Positions 38,823-48,826 of a stretch of 64,000 nt of DNA are shown here, piece after piece. Within the stretch, counting starts at the first letter, position 1, and every line of letters starts with the position of its first letter. Location of the stretch: contig OZ253444.1 in NCBI GenBank assembly GCA_965261065.1, positions 4,402,001-4,466,000 on the forward strand, in the 5' to 3' direction. The notes beneath the pieces were generated by a model that did not search any database, was not told the DNA's origin, and was given only the letters and a program-made list of their open reading frames with translations. The DNA is from JAKZVK01 sp965261065 (GTDB lineage Bacteria > Acidobacteriota > Terriglobia > Bryobacterales > UBA6623). The translations under genes and the position numbers were made by a program.

Positions 38823-40488
38823 CCCGCATTTTCAATTTGATGTATAAGCTTCAGACCATCCAGCGACCTTCAGCGTCTTTATTGATAGGGGCTAGAGCCC
38901 GATAAGGACGCCATGGAGGTCAACACCCGATGGGTGAAAAAGAAAACAAGCCGTTTCAGCTCACGTTCAATGGATTTCTCAAAGTCGATTTCCAAGGATC
39001 GCGAGTCACCTCGGATGGCGGTCTGATTCTCGTTCGCGAACTGGATGAACGACTCGGACTCGGGAAGCTGATCGACGAGCATCTCAGCGACTCGCGACAA
39101 GGCTTGAACAAGAAGTTCCCGCTGGCCGATCTGCTGCGGCAGTCGGTCTACAGCCGACTCGCTGGCTACGAGGACCTCAATGACGCCGTTCGAGTATCCG
39201 CCGATCCGACCTTTCGCTTGATCGGCTCGAAGAGGAACTGGGATCGCGGAGCAGCCTTGACCTCGACGCTGCATGGCTTCGAGACGGAGATGCTGGCGAG
39301 CGAAGAGAACTTGCTGGGGCTGATGGCAGTGAACCGGGAGCTGGTCGCGCAAGCCGAAGCTCCCGACGGTTCAGACCGCGTGGTGCTCGACATGGACTCC
39401 ACGGAGAGCCTCGTCCACGGCCAACAGGAAGGCAGTGCCTACAACGGCCATTTTGAGTCCCTCTGCTATCACCCGCTGTTGCTGTTCAACCAGCACGGCG
39501 ACTGCCTAGGCGCGAAGCTGCGTCCCGGCAACGTGCACAGCGCCGAGGACTGGGACGAGCTGCTACTGCCGGAGATCGAACGACAACAGGCGGAGGGCAA
39601 ACAGGTGACGTTCCGCGCCGACGCCGCCTTCGCCAAGCCCGAGATCTACGAGGCGATGGAGGAGCGCGGCGTGGACTACGTGATTCGCATCCCGGCGAAC
39701 AAGAGCCTGGAGCTGGAGATCGAGGACATCCTGTTTCGGCCACCGGGCAGGCCGAACGCCAAGCCCCTAGTGCGCTACAAGAGTTTTCGCTATCAGGCCG
39801 AGAGCTGGTCGAAGGCAAGGCGAGTTGTCGCCAAGGTCGAGCATCACCAGGGCGAACTATTCCCGCGCGTCGGATTTGTCGTGACGAGCATGAGCTTGCC
39901 GAGCCGCTCGGTCGTGCGGTTCTACAACAAGCGCGGCACGGCGGAGCAGTGGATCAAAGAAGGCAAACAGGCCACGCACTGGACCCGCTTGTCGTGTCAC
40001 CGCTTCCGAGCCAACGAGGTACGGCTGCAACTCAGCGTGCTGGCCTACAACCTGGGCAACCTGTGGCGGCGGCTAGGGCTGCCGCAGCGAATCAAAAGCT
40101 GGTCGCTAACGAGTTTGCAACACAGGTTGATGAAGACCGGCGGTCGGCTGGTCAAGCATGCTCGCTACTACTGGTTGCTGCTGGCGGAGGGGCATCTGAA
40201 CCGGCGGCTGTTCGGTGACATGCTGCATAGGATCTGGGCGCTGCCTGTGCCGGGTGGGTAGCGTTGCCCGGGCGAGGATCAACAGTTTTTGGCTCCAAAA
40301 AGGTTTCGCAGGGAGCAGTGTCGGCCGGAGCGCCGTTCAGTCCGCTCAATCAACGTCGGTGAGCGGACGGACGAGCCCTGGCGCCTACCGGCGGAGGTGA
40401 TGTGCAGGGTTCAGCGCGAAAAGACGTAGTATTCGGCGCAGCGGGGGTGTATCCTGTGACCGTGCCAGGGCCAAAATGGAAATCCTGG
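38823..40488 (+). mobile_element. IS1380-family insertion sequence, copy B
   Basis: The element spans 1666 bp, flanked by the 5-bp duplication TTAGA at 38818-38822 and 40489-40493. Its ends are the same as copies A and C. It was inserted at the stop codon of the methyltransferase gene without damaging it. Confidence 0.96.
38930..40261 (+). CDS. IS1380-family transposase, copy B
   Basis: The protein has 443 residues and is intact. It differs from copy A at only a few positions (for example LGKLIDEHL, FPLADLL and TESLVHG). The three catalytic acidic residues are in VLDMDSTE, FRADAAFA and GTAEQWIKEG. GGAGGTCAAC lies 10-20 bp upstream of the ATG. Confidence 0.93.
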   Translation: MGEKENKPFQLTFNGFLKVDFQGSRVTSDGGLILVRELDERLGLGKLIDEHLSDSRQGLNKKFPLADLLRQSVYSRLAGYEDLNDAVRVSADPTFRLIGSKRNWDRGAALTSTLHGFETEMLASEENLLGLMAVNRELVAQAEAPDGSDRVVLDMDSTESLVHGQQEGSAYNGHFESLCYHPLLLFNQHGDCLGAKLRPGNVHSAEDWDELLLPEIERQQAEGKQVTFRADAAFAKPEIYEAMEERGVDYVIRIPANKSLELEIEDILFRPPGRPNAKPLVRYKSFRYQAESWSKARRVVAKVEHHQGELFPRVGFVVTSMSLPSRSVVRFYNKRGTAEQWIKEGKQATHWTRLSCHRFRANEVRLQLSVLAYNLGNLWRRLGLPQRIKSWSLTSLQHRLMKTGGRLVKHARYYWLLLAEGHLNRRLFGDMLHRIWALPVPGG

Positions 40489-40500
40489 TTAGAACAGGGT

Positions 40501-40532
40501 CCACGCAGGTTCATGCCTGCAACTCTGCGTGG
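40501..40532. terminator. hairpin between convergent genes, possible terminator
   Basis: CCACGCAG (40501-40508) pairs with CTGCGTGG (40525-40532), and an alternative inner stem GCAGG/CCTGC lies within. The hairpin sits between the methyltransferase (now separated by IS1380) and the convergent TIGR03437 gene. There is no T-run, so intrinsic termination is uncertain. Confidence 0.4.
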
Positions 40533-40542
40533 TGGGCCGTGG

Positions 40543-43223
40543 CTACTGGATCGTCACGACGACGGCGTTTGACACGACGCCGCCAACGCGGACCACAAGC
40601 AACTGGTCGCCGCTGGGAGTGCCGGCCGCGGGGAAGACGTTCAACGGGGCGACGCCCGTCGTGCCGGGGGCGAGGCCGAAGAACTGTACAACGGCTTCGA
40701 CGCCGCCGATCGTCACTGTGATGTCGCTAGGCGCCCTTATTAGGGGGAACGAGGGCGCGGCGCGTCCGGCGGGCCAGTCAGGCGCGACGACGCCCTGGCC
40801 CGTCATGTAGATGGTGAGCAGGCCCTCGGCCGCGGTTGGGTTATCCGAGGCGTTCATGGTGCCGTCGGCGTTGGCCGCCACCGCGCGGTTCGCGCCGGTG
40901 GTAAAGATGCCCGGGGCCCAGGCCTGGATTGGAACTACGGTCGGCTCGCTGCGAACACCGTTGAACTCCACTACGATGCGCGCGCTGGTGTGCCCAAAGA
41001 GCGAGAACAGCAACTGGAAGTTGATCTGCTTGTCGCCGACGTACAGCAGGGGAGCCTCGCCGATGAAGGTGCCGTTCAAATCGTACACCAGGACCTTCAC
41101 GCCGCCGAGACTTGTCGGTAGACGGTCGCCGGTTCGGCCGCCGAAGCCGGCGTTCAAGCCGCCCACCGGACCGCCCAGGTTGCGGTCGAAAATGGCCGCC
41201 AAAATACCCGGCGACAACGGGCTCGTGAAGGTGGCCGAACTGACAACTCCCAGGTCGTTGATCAGCGGCGTGGGGATCGGCTGTTCATCGAGCACCAACC
41301 GGATGACGGCAACGCTGGCACTGATGTTCGTCCCCAGAGCCGTGATGGTGACGCGCCCCTCGAACGTGCCGGCAGGCAAGCCCGCGCTGTCAACTCTGAC
41401 AAACACGGTCGAGGGCGTGTCGCCCGTGGTTTCGGAAAGCGTGATCCGTTCGGCCAGCGCGCCCGAGACGCTTGCCTCCCAGCGCAGACTGCCGCCGCCG
41501 GACGAAATACGAAGGACCTGAGCACCCGCACCCGCTCCCTTGGCAACACCCGCCACGCCGGGGAACTCGAGCAACGGGGGGTTGGCCGTCATGGTCGCGG
41601 GCAAAGGAGGCGAATCGGACGTCAGCAGCACGAAGTTGTCGATGCAGTTGCCCTCGATCCCCGCGGCCAGATCAGCGGACACTTCAATACGCACCGCGTC
41701 CGCAAGTACTTCGGCAAAGCGGTCGTCACCGGCGGCGAGCGTCCACTCGTCCGCTGTGAGAGGCGCGATCTGATGGGCCCAGATGTCGGCCGGTACGACG
41801 CCGGTCCAGGTGTACGCCGTGTCGCGGCCGACCAGCCGAATCTCGACCGGCCTGCTGGCGCCCGCGGTTGATTGGTGCAGGTAATCGAACTCAAAGCGCG
41901 GGTCGTCGAGGCCCGACAGGTTCCCCAGGTACTCGCGGCCCGAGACAAACGCATCACCGCCATCCGCCGCGGTGCCAAAGATGCGAAGATAGCCGCCCGG
42001 ATTGCCTTCGACGTCGACCCACACAAGGTCCGAATCTTCGTCGCCCTCGGTACCCTCAGGGAACGTATCGGCGGCGGGGAAGTTGCGCCCCCAGCCGTCG
42101 GCTCCGCCGGAGAAGCTGGTCACGGTCGGCAGCACTGCAATCGGCGGGGGGCTCCGCCGCGCGCAAGGAGGCGGAAGTTGTCGAGCCCTGTGGTACCCTG
42201 CTGCACCACGTACCGAGCAAGTACTTCGATGCGCGACGGGGCCGAGAACACCTCCTCGAACGAACCCAGGCCCACGAAGCGGTTCCACAGATCCGCTCGA
42301 ATGGTGACGGCGAACGTCTCCCATCCCTCGGTGGTCGATGGCGGCCCCAGCCCAATCCAACTGTAGCCCGTGTCGCCGTTGAACACGCGCACATGGACGT
42401 TGAAGTTGTGGGCCGAGTCGCCCGAAACACGGCGCAGATCGAATTGGAAGCGAGGCCCTTCTAGCGCGAAAAGATTGATGAGGTACTTAGGCGGAGCCAA
42501 AAACCATTCGTCGGGGCCGAAGAAGGCGACATGCTTGAGCCGGGCGTACGCGCCTGGGTTTCCGCCTTCGGCAAAGTGGCTTAGGCTTGTGGTACCCGCC
42601 CCGACGTTGGTACCAGGAATCGGACTCGCCGTGCTGTTGTGCGTCCAGCCGTCTAGATCGTCGGTGAAGATAGACTCTTGTACGCGTACCTCGGGATCGA
42701 TCGCGGCGCCGCCGATGGTGGCGGTCAGCACGCCCTCATGGCGGATGCCGAGGTCGCGCAGGCGGAAGCCGATAAAATAGATGCCCGGCTTGAGCCTAAG
42801 GTCGGGCCGCCCTAACTCCGTGCTGATGACGATCCGGGCCAGCGAGTTGCCGTCGGGATCGGCCAGATAGTCAGCCCGGCCATCGAAGAACGGCGCGGTG
42901 CCGACGTCCCTGTCCGCTTGGGCAAGTAACTCCACACCGGTACCCGGGGTGGTCTGAAACTCTACCGTCAAGGTACGGGCGCCTGGGGGAACAAAAACGA
43001 TATACCCGCTGTTGCCGTTGACGATAAAGCGGTCGAAGAATCCATCGACGAGCTCGCCTGGCGGCAGGCGGACGTGTAGAGGGTGGCCGTTGGTAAGCAG
43101 GGTCGGCGACGCTGTCCCGGTAGTAGTACTACTGAGAAGCAGCGAGAAGAATAGGAACGCGCGTAGGCCGTGCGGACAACGCCGGGCGAGTTTTCTGGCC
43201 GGCATACTGACTACCAAGGTCAT
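40543..43223 (-). CDS. secreted laminin-B-like protein with TIGR03437 C-terminal domain, frame broken in a C6 run
   Basis: Two frames meet near 42152. The first (43223 to about 42160) has a signal peptide (RAFLFFSLLLSSTTTGTA) and a laminin-B/domain-IV-like module (DDLDGWTHNS, NPGAYARLKHVAFFG, WFLAPPKYLINLFAL). The second has a second such module (GGADGWGRNFPAADTF, NPGGYLRIFGTAADGGDAF), an Ig-like stretch and a C-terminal TIGR03437 domain (SPLSPGILAAIFDRNLGG, EAPLLYVGDKQINFQL, LTIYMTGQGVVAPDWPAG). One extra C in the six-C run (sense strand) would give an 893-residue protein. TIGR03437 is strongly associated with Solibacter-like Acidobacteriota. GTAGGACC precedes ATG 43223. The function is probably extracellular or surface. 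Confidence 0.87.
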
Positions 43224-43320
43224 GGTCCTACGCGGCTCCGGAACTGGGGAATCAGGAAATCACCTAAGGGCAAGCTGCGATTTGACTTACGCGGCCGCCA
43301 AACCATCGGTCCCCGTCTTA

Positions 43321-44414
43321 TTGAGTCCCGCATAATATCCCGTCACTCGAAGCAAAGAGAAGACTGTTTCCAGAAGGCCGTGATCAAACGCGGTTTGCGG
43401 TGCATGCGGCGGAGTGCCTTGCGGGCCCGCTCGTTCAGCTCGCCGTAGTCCTTCGGACAGACGTTCGGCAACTCGTGCTGCTTCCAGTAAGCCCAGATGT
43501 ATTCCACCGGATTCAACTCCGGCGCATAGGGTGGCAAGTACTCGGTTGCGATGTGGCCTTCGGAGAGTTGGATGAACTCTTGCACCAGGCGGCTACGGTG
43601 CGCCGGCAGCCGGTCCCAGACGATCAGCAGCGGCCGATCGATATGACGTACCAACGCCTTGAGAAAGTCGATCACTTGCTCTTTGCCGATCGCACCGGGA
43701 TAGAGCCGAAAGTAGAAGTTACGCAGCGTCAGCCCCGCCGAGACGGAAAGCTTCTCCCAATTGAAGTTAAACTGCAGCACCGGTGTTTGGCCGCGTGGCG
43801 CCCAGGTGCGGCAGCGATGCGGCTTCTGACTCAATCCGCTTTCGTCGATGAAGACGAGCGTACGGCCTTCGTTTTGGGCTTTTTTTTAATGCGCGTCCAG
43901 GTCTTGCGCTTCCAGGTGCGGATCTGCTCTTCGTTGCGCTCGCGCGCCTTTCCGACCGGGCGTTGCGGGCTCCAGTCGAGCGCTCGCAGGATCTTCCAGA
44001 CGTGGCCTTCGTGGTAGTCGACCCCGAACTCGTCTCCGATCAGCCGAGCCACCCGCGGACAGCTCCACAGGGGCGTGGGGAAGCCGTGGGCTTGCGGGCC
44101 TTCCAGCAACAGCGACGTCAGGCGTTCGCGTTGTGCGGCATCGAGGAGCGGCTTGCGTCCGGCGCGCCCGGCCTGGCGGAGTCCGGCCGCACCCTGCTCG
44201 CGGTATTGCCGCCGCCACGCACTGACGGTTTGGCGAGCGACTTTCAGCCGTCTTGCCGTCTCGGACTGATTGTGGCCTTGGTCGAGCAGCCGCATCGCTT
44301 CGAAACGGCGCTTCTCCAGGGCCTTGAAATCCCGCTTCACACCTTTGGGGTTGCCCATACATATATAGATGCTCCAAACTATCAAAAAGTGTCATAATAA
44401 TTTGCGGGATTCAA
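43321..44414 (-). mobile_element. IS630-family insertion sequence, copy 2
   Basis: The element spans 1094 bp, flanked by TA at 43319-43320 and 44415-44416, with the same ends as copy 1. It lies 97 bp upstream of the TIGR03437 gene start, so it may separate that gene from its original promoter. The few base differences from copy 1 point to a recent duplication. Confidence 0.95.
43343..44358 (-). CDS. IS630 transposase, copy 2 (two frames)
   Basis: The organisation is the same as in copy 1: frame one from 44358 to 43831, -1 slippage at an A8 run, frame two to 43343. It has one visible residue change relative to copy 1 (LLDQGHNQSE against LLHQGHNQSE). The catalytic residues in IDESGLS, VWDRLPAH and ELNPVEYIW are intact. 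Confidence 0.9.
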
Positions 44415-44416
44415 TA

Positions 44417-44893
44417 GAAGGACCCTCCGAGTTCCTTTTCGCGGGCTCATGGCACCACGCGAGACCAGGTTCAGTCCAACCTGTGTCAAACCCCTGAGGC
44501 ATCATACTTTCGGGCCTCTAGCCCCCTCACCTGCCCGATCGCGGCTTCCGCGCCACCGACCGCAGCGTCCTCGCAAGCTAGGAGGTCCAGCGGACGGGCA
44601 TAGGCCAGACAGCCTGCCAACAGTACCATTACTTTTTCTGTATAGACAGTTTGGGACGCCGACAACGCACATACCACCCAATGACCGGCTGGCGACGCAC
44701 CTCCGCGAACCCCGAAGGGGTGGGCCAGATAATAGCCCTGGGCGTGAGCCCAGGGACACCGATCCCCACCAACCTCTCTCGATCCCTGCCAGGGCGACTC
44801 AACTCGCGCGATCACGCAGGCAACCTGGAGGGCCGTCCATTCGCGAAAGCTCAGAGTGAACCGATGGTATAGCCAAACGGCTTGGCTGATGAT
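44417..44893. other. gene-free region with dispersed palindromic repeat, copy 2
   Basis: At about 44705-44790 the sequence is the reverse complement of the element at 1290-1385, including CCCTGGGCGTGAGCCCAGGG and GCGAACCCCGAAGGGGTG. No convincing gene is present; the frame 44449-44859 is composition-driven. Confidence 0.7.
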
Positions 44894-45564
44894 TTAGGAA
44901 AAGAAGCGAATCCCGCAAGTCTCGCCCATTTCGGTCGAGACCTGGATTAGCTCCGGTGTGTTGACGACTTCTTCGACCGGCACGGCTGCGTGCTCGTCGA
45001 GGCGTCGCTCGTAGAAGAGCATCGGGTTGTTGTCGAAAGCCACTTCCGGGAACTCCAGGCCCGTCAGCTCTTCAATCAGGGTCGTGGACGACTGGTAGAC
45101 AACGAAGGGGTCGATCTGATTATTGCCCAGCACCTGCTTCTTCTTCAGGATCGATTCGTCGTCCTGGAACACGAGGAAGGCGCTGACCTCCAGATCCTTG
45201 CTTGTCTCGTCAACGTAGGCGATCAGCTTCCAGAAGGCCGCCGGAATGCGTCCGGGCTCGAGACTCGGGGTGGGCATGATAAAGCGATCGGTTGGCGAGA
45301 AGACCGGCCCGCACATGATGTTGAACTTGTCGTTCACGTCGATGCGGGTGTTCTCGATCGCCTTCTCCAGCGCGTGCCACTCGTCTTGACCCGCATTTTC
45401 AATTTGATGTTTGACATCCCGACCTTCCAGCGGCCTTGAGTGTCTTTATTCATAGGGGCTAGAGCCCGATGAGGACGCCATGGAGGCCAACACCCAATGG
45501 GTGAAAAACAAACCAAGCCATTCCAGCTAAGTTTCAATGGACTTCTCAAAGTCGATTTCCAGGG

Positions 45565-46595
45565 GCCGGGTATCCACTTGACTCAGGTGACCCCAACATC
45601 TTGTAGTTGGGCTCACAGCGTCTTAGCGTCCCAATCGACGACGATCGAGCGGTACGGCGTCGGCTCCACCGCCATGGCCTGCTGCACAAGGCGGTAGAAG
45701 AGCTTGCCCCGACTGCGTGATCTGCGCCGATTGAAGCGGAACACGAACTCGTCGAGATAGTAGTCCAGATGCTCGTGGCTGACCGCCCCCTGATGCGTGC
45801 CCAGCATCCAGCGCTTGAGTAGCGAGATCGCCAAGTGCACCCTCGGCAGTAGCTGCGAGGCCTGCTCGCGGCGGTTGTTAATCGAGATGATACGACGCTG
45901 GTAGTCCTTCTTCTTGAGCGGATCGTAGCCCGACCAGTTGTCGGTAACAACCACGCTGCCCGGCTCGACCGACTCCTCGACGAAGGGCATCAAACTGGCC
46001 GCCGAGGCGTTCTGAACGCGCTGCATGCGGATGCGCCCCAGCCCGGTGCCTCTCTCTTCCGCGGCGACTGCAATCAACGCTTTACGCTCGGTCTGCCGGC
46101 CGATTACCCCTTCTTCTTCAGCGCCCCAGTAGGTCTCATCGACCTCGACGAGGCCCGTCAATCGCTCCCGCCCCGGGCGCACCATCGCTCGCCTCAGCTT
46201 GTGCATCCAAGGCCAGGCGGTTTGGTAACTGCCCAGTCCCAGAACGCGCTGTAGACCCAGGGCGCTGGCCCCATTCTTCTGCGTGGTGATGGTCCACATC
46301 GCCCGGAACCACAGCCGCAGCGGCTTGCGTGTGTCTTGAAAGATCGTGCCGGCGGTGACGGAGGTTTGCCGCCCGCAGCGAGCGCATTCGAACCACACTT
46401 TGCGCACCGGCCAAGCGCGCTCATGCCCACACCTTGGACAGCGGAAACCCTCTGGCCAGCGCAAGGCGAACAGATAGTCGCGGCAAGCCTCCTCGCTCGC
46501 AAAGTGAGACTCGAATTCGAGTTGGTCGCGCGGGTAATCCTCCACCAGGCCCTACACTACATCTTGGGGTCACCTGAGTCAAGTGGATACCCAGC
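45565..46595 (-). mobile_element. IS1595-family insertion sequence, copy 2
   Basis: The element spans 1031 bp, nested in IS1380 copy D. It is flanked by TTCCAGGG at 45557-45564 and 46596-46603. The ends match copy 1, reversed in orientation. Confidence 0.95.
45613..46545 (-). CDS. IS1595-family transposase, copy 2
   Basis: The protein has 310 residues with an intact frame and is near-identical to copy 1 (EEEGVIGRQ against EEEVVIGRQ, and SIVVDWDAKTL against SIVADWDAKTL). The zinc ribbon and the acidic residues in LVEVDETYWG and VVTDNWSGY are conserved. Start GTG 46545. Confidence 0.93.
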   Translation of the reverse strand: MEDYPRDQLEFESHFASEEACRDYLFALRWPEGFRCPRCGHERAWPVRKVWFECARCGRQTSVTAGTIFQDTRKPLRLWFRAMWTITTQKNGASALGLQRVLGLGSYQTAWPWMHKLRRAMVRPGRERLTGLVEVDETYWGAEEEGVIGRQTERKALIAVAAEERGTGLGRIRMQRVQNASAASLMPFVEESVEPGSVVVTDNWSGYDPLKKKDYQRRIISINNRREQASQLLPRVHLAISLLKRWMLGTHQGAVSHEHLDYYLDEFVFRFNRRRSRSRGKLFYRLVQQAMAVEPTPYRSIVVDWDAKTL

Positions 46596-48093
46596 TTCCA
46601 GGGATCGCACGTCACTTCCGACGGTGGCCTGATTTTGGTTCGCGAACTGGACGAACGGCTCGGTCTCGGAGAACTGATTGACGAGCATCTCAGCGACTCC
46701 CGGCAAGGCACAAACAAGCAGTTCACGCTCGCTGATCTGTTGCGGCAGTCGGTTTACAGCCGACTCGCCGGCTACGAGGACCTCAACGACGCCGAGCGGG
46801 TTTCGATCGATCCGACGTTTCGGCTGATCGGTTCGCAGAAGATCTGGGATCGCGGTGCGGCCTTGACCTCGACGCTGCACGGCTTCGAGACGGAGATGCT
46901 GGCGAGCGAAGAGAACCTGCTGGGGCTGATGGCGCTGAACCGAGAGCTGGTCGGGCAAGCGGAAGCGTTCGACGACGCCGAGCGGGTCGTTCTGGACCTG
47001 GACTCCACCGAGAGTCCGGTCCATGGCCAACAGGAAGGCAGTGCCTACAACGGACACTTCGAGTCGGTCTGCTACCACCCGTTGCTTTTGTTCAACGGTC
47101 ATGGTGATTGCCTCGCTGCCAAGCTGCGTCCAGGCAACGTGCACAGCGCCGAGGACTGGGATGAGCTCTTGTTGCCGGAGATCGAGCGCCAACAGGCTGC
47201 GGGCAAGCAGGTCGCCTTCCGGGGCGATGAGGCCTTTGCGAAGCCGGAAGTTTATGAGGCTTCGGAGGAACGCGGAGTACAGTACGCCATTCGCATTCCG
47301 GCCAACAAGAGCTTGGAGCTGGAGATCGAAGACATCCTGTTTCGCCCGCCGGGAAGGCCTTCCCGCAAGCCCTTGGTGCGTTACAAGAGTTTTCGCTATC
47401 AGGCGGAGAGTTGGTCGCAGGCGAGGCGGATCGTCGCTAAGGTCGAGCATCACCAGGGCGAGCTGTTCCCGCGCGTCGGATTCATCGTGACGAGCATGAG
47501 CTTGCCGAGCCGCTCGGTGGTGCGCTTCTACAACAAGCGCGGCACGGCGGAACAGTGGATCAAGGAAGGCAAGCAGGCGACGCACTGGACGCGATTGTCG
47601 TGCCATCGATTTCGGGCCAACGAAGTGCGGTTGCAACTGAGCGTGCTGGCCTACAACCTGGGCAATCTTTGGCGGCGGCTGGGGCTTCCGCAGCGAATCA
47701 AGAGTTGGTCGCTGACGAGCTTGCAACACAGGTTGATGAAGACCGGCGGTCGGCTGGTCAAGCACGCGCGGTATTACTGGCTCTTATTGGCGGAGGGACA
47801 TCTGAACCGGCGGCTGTTCGGCGACATGCTGCACAAGATCTGGGCGCTGCCGCTGCCGAGTGGGTAGCATTGCCGGAGTGAGGATCAACAGCTTTTGGCT
47901 CCAAAAGGTTTCGCAAGGAGCAGTGTCGGCCGGAGCGCCGTTCAAGCCGCTCAATCAACGACTGTGAGCGGTCGAACCAGCTCTGGCGACTACCAGCAGA
48001 GGTGATGTGCAGGGTTCAGCGTGAAAGGACGTGCTGTTCGGAGCGGAGCGGGTGTATACTGTGGCCGTGCCAGGGCCAAAATGGAAATCCTGG

Positions 48094-48518
48094 TTAATAT
48101 GACCTTCCCAGCACCGCGCCAATGATAGATCCGCCTTGGCGAGTTCCTTGGTCATCATCCACAACGTGAAGGTATCGTCGAAATACGGCCCCAAGCCTAA
48201 TCCTCCGTACTCGCGAGGGATGGAAGCGCCGAACAGTCCGGCTTTGAAGAGGTCCACAAAGTCTTCCGCCGGAAAAGCAGCGTCCCGGTCGTAGGCGGCC
48301 GCACGCGGTGCGAACCTCTCACGGGCCAGCGTGGCCACACGCGCTACCAGTTCCTCCTTCTCTTTGTCCAGGCCGAGATCAAACATTGAATTGGAACGAC
48401 CGCGTTTTGTTGGGGTCATCGACTATGGGGCGGCTGACACCAAGACTCCTTCCCTCGATTGGGCTTCCAGCCACTTGGCAGCGAGCTTCCGATCCATTTC
48501 TAATCCTGTCATTCCGCG
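48094..48518 (-). pseudogene. passenger fragment with acyl-CoA dehydrogenase N-terminus
   Basis: On the minus strand a truncated frame (GMTGLEMDRKLAAKWLEAQ) ends at a stop near 48420. It is followed by the start of an acyl-CoA dehydrogenase (MFDLGLDKEKEELVARVATL, FKAGLFGASIPREYGGLGLG, WMMTKELAKADLSLARCWEG), cut by the IS1380 end at 48093. It has about 98 residues of roughly 380-400. Such enzymes start fatty-acid beta-oxidation. The fragment lies inside the split nuclease gene but between that gene and the IS, within the target duplication. Confidence 0.85.
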
Positions 48519-48826
48519 CTTGATTGAAGTTCGCGTGTTGCAGCGTCACGTTCGGAAAGAAGCAGGAGTCCCTGCTGGCCTTGTTTGCGAGTTTCTTCGT
48601 GTCACCCCACGAAATCGCGTCACGACGCGTGAGGTGTCCGCGATCGTAGGGGTTCGTAACACCATCGAGATCTTTGTAGTAGATGTTGCCGAGCTGCTCC
48701 CCTTGTTCGAGTCGACCGTCGAGTCGGAAACTCCGGCCCTTGCCATTGTTTTTCTTGAAGTCGGCATTCGCCGCCGAGAAGAAAGCCTGGCGCGTCGACT
48801 GGTTCATGACGACCGAATAGTTTAGG

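Larger units (their letters stand above)
45497..47867 (+). pseudogene. IS1380 transposase of copy D, split by IS1595
   Basis: The first codons (MGEKQTKPFQLSFNGLLKVD) are at 45497-45556 and the rest resumes at 46604. Removing the IS1595 restores DFQGSHVTSDGGLILVREL. The remaining 410 residues contain VVLDLDSTESPVHGQQ, VAFRGDEAFAKPEVYE and NKRGTAEQWIKEGKQA with all catalytic residues, so the gene was probably active before IS1595 arrived. Confidence 0.9.
45390..48093 (+). mobile_element. IS1380-family insertion sequence, copy D, itself interrupted by IS1595
   Basis: The left end CCCGCATTTTCAATTTGATG is at 45390 and the right end CCAAAATGGAAATCCTGG finishes at 48093. After removing the inner IS1595 and one 8-bp duplication the element is about 1665 bp. 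It is clearly more diverged from copies A-C than they are from one another. The duplication flanking it, CTTGA, is present at 45385-45389 on the left but on the right only at 48519-48523, 425 bp beyond the IS end. Confidence 0.9.

Noticed and set aside
44449..44859. 136-codon plus-strand frame
   Set aside because: It is proline- and arginine-rich, runs through a dispersed palindromic repeat, and has no ribosome site or recognisable family.
46557..47765. 402-codon minus-strand frame across IS1380 copy D
   Set aside because: It is antisense to the transposase, with no protein-like motifs of its own.
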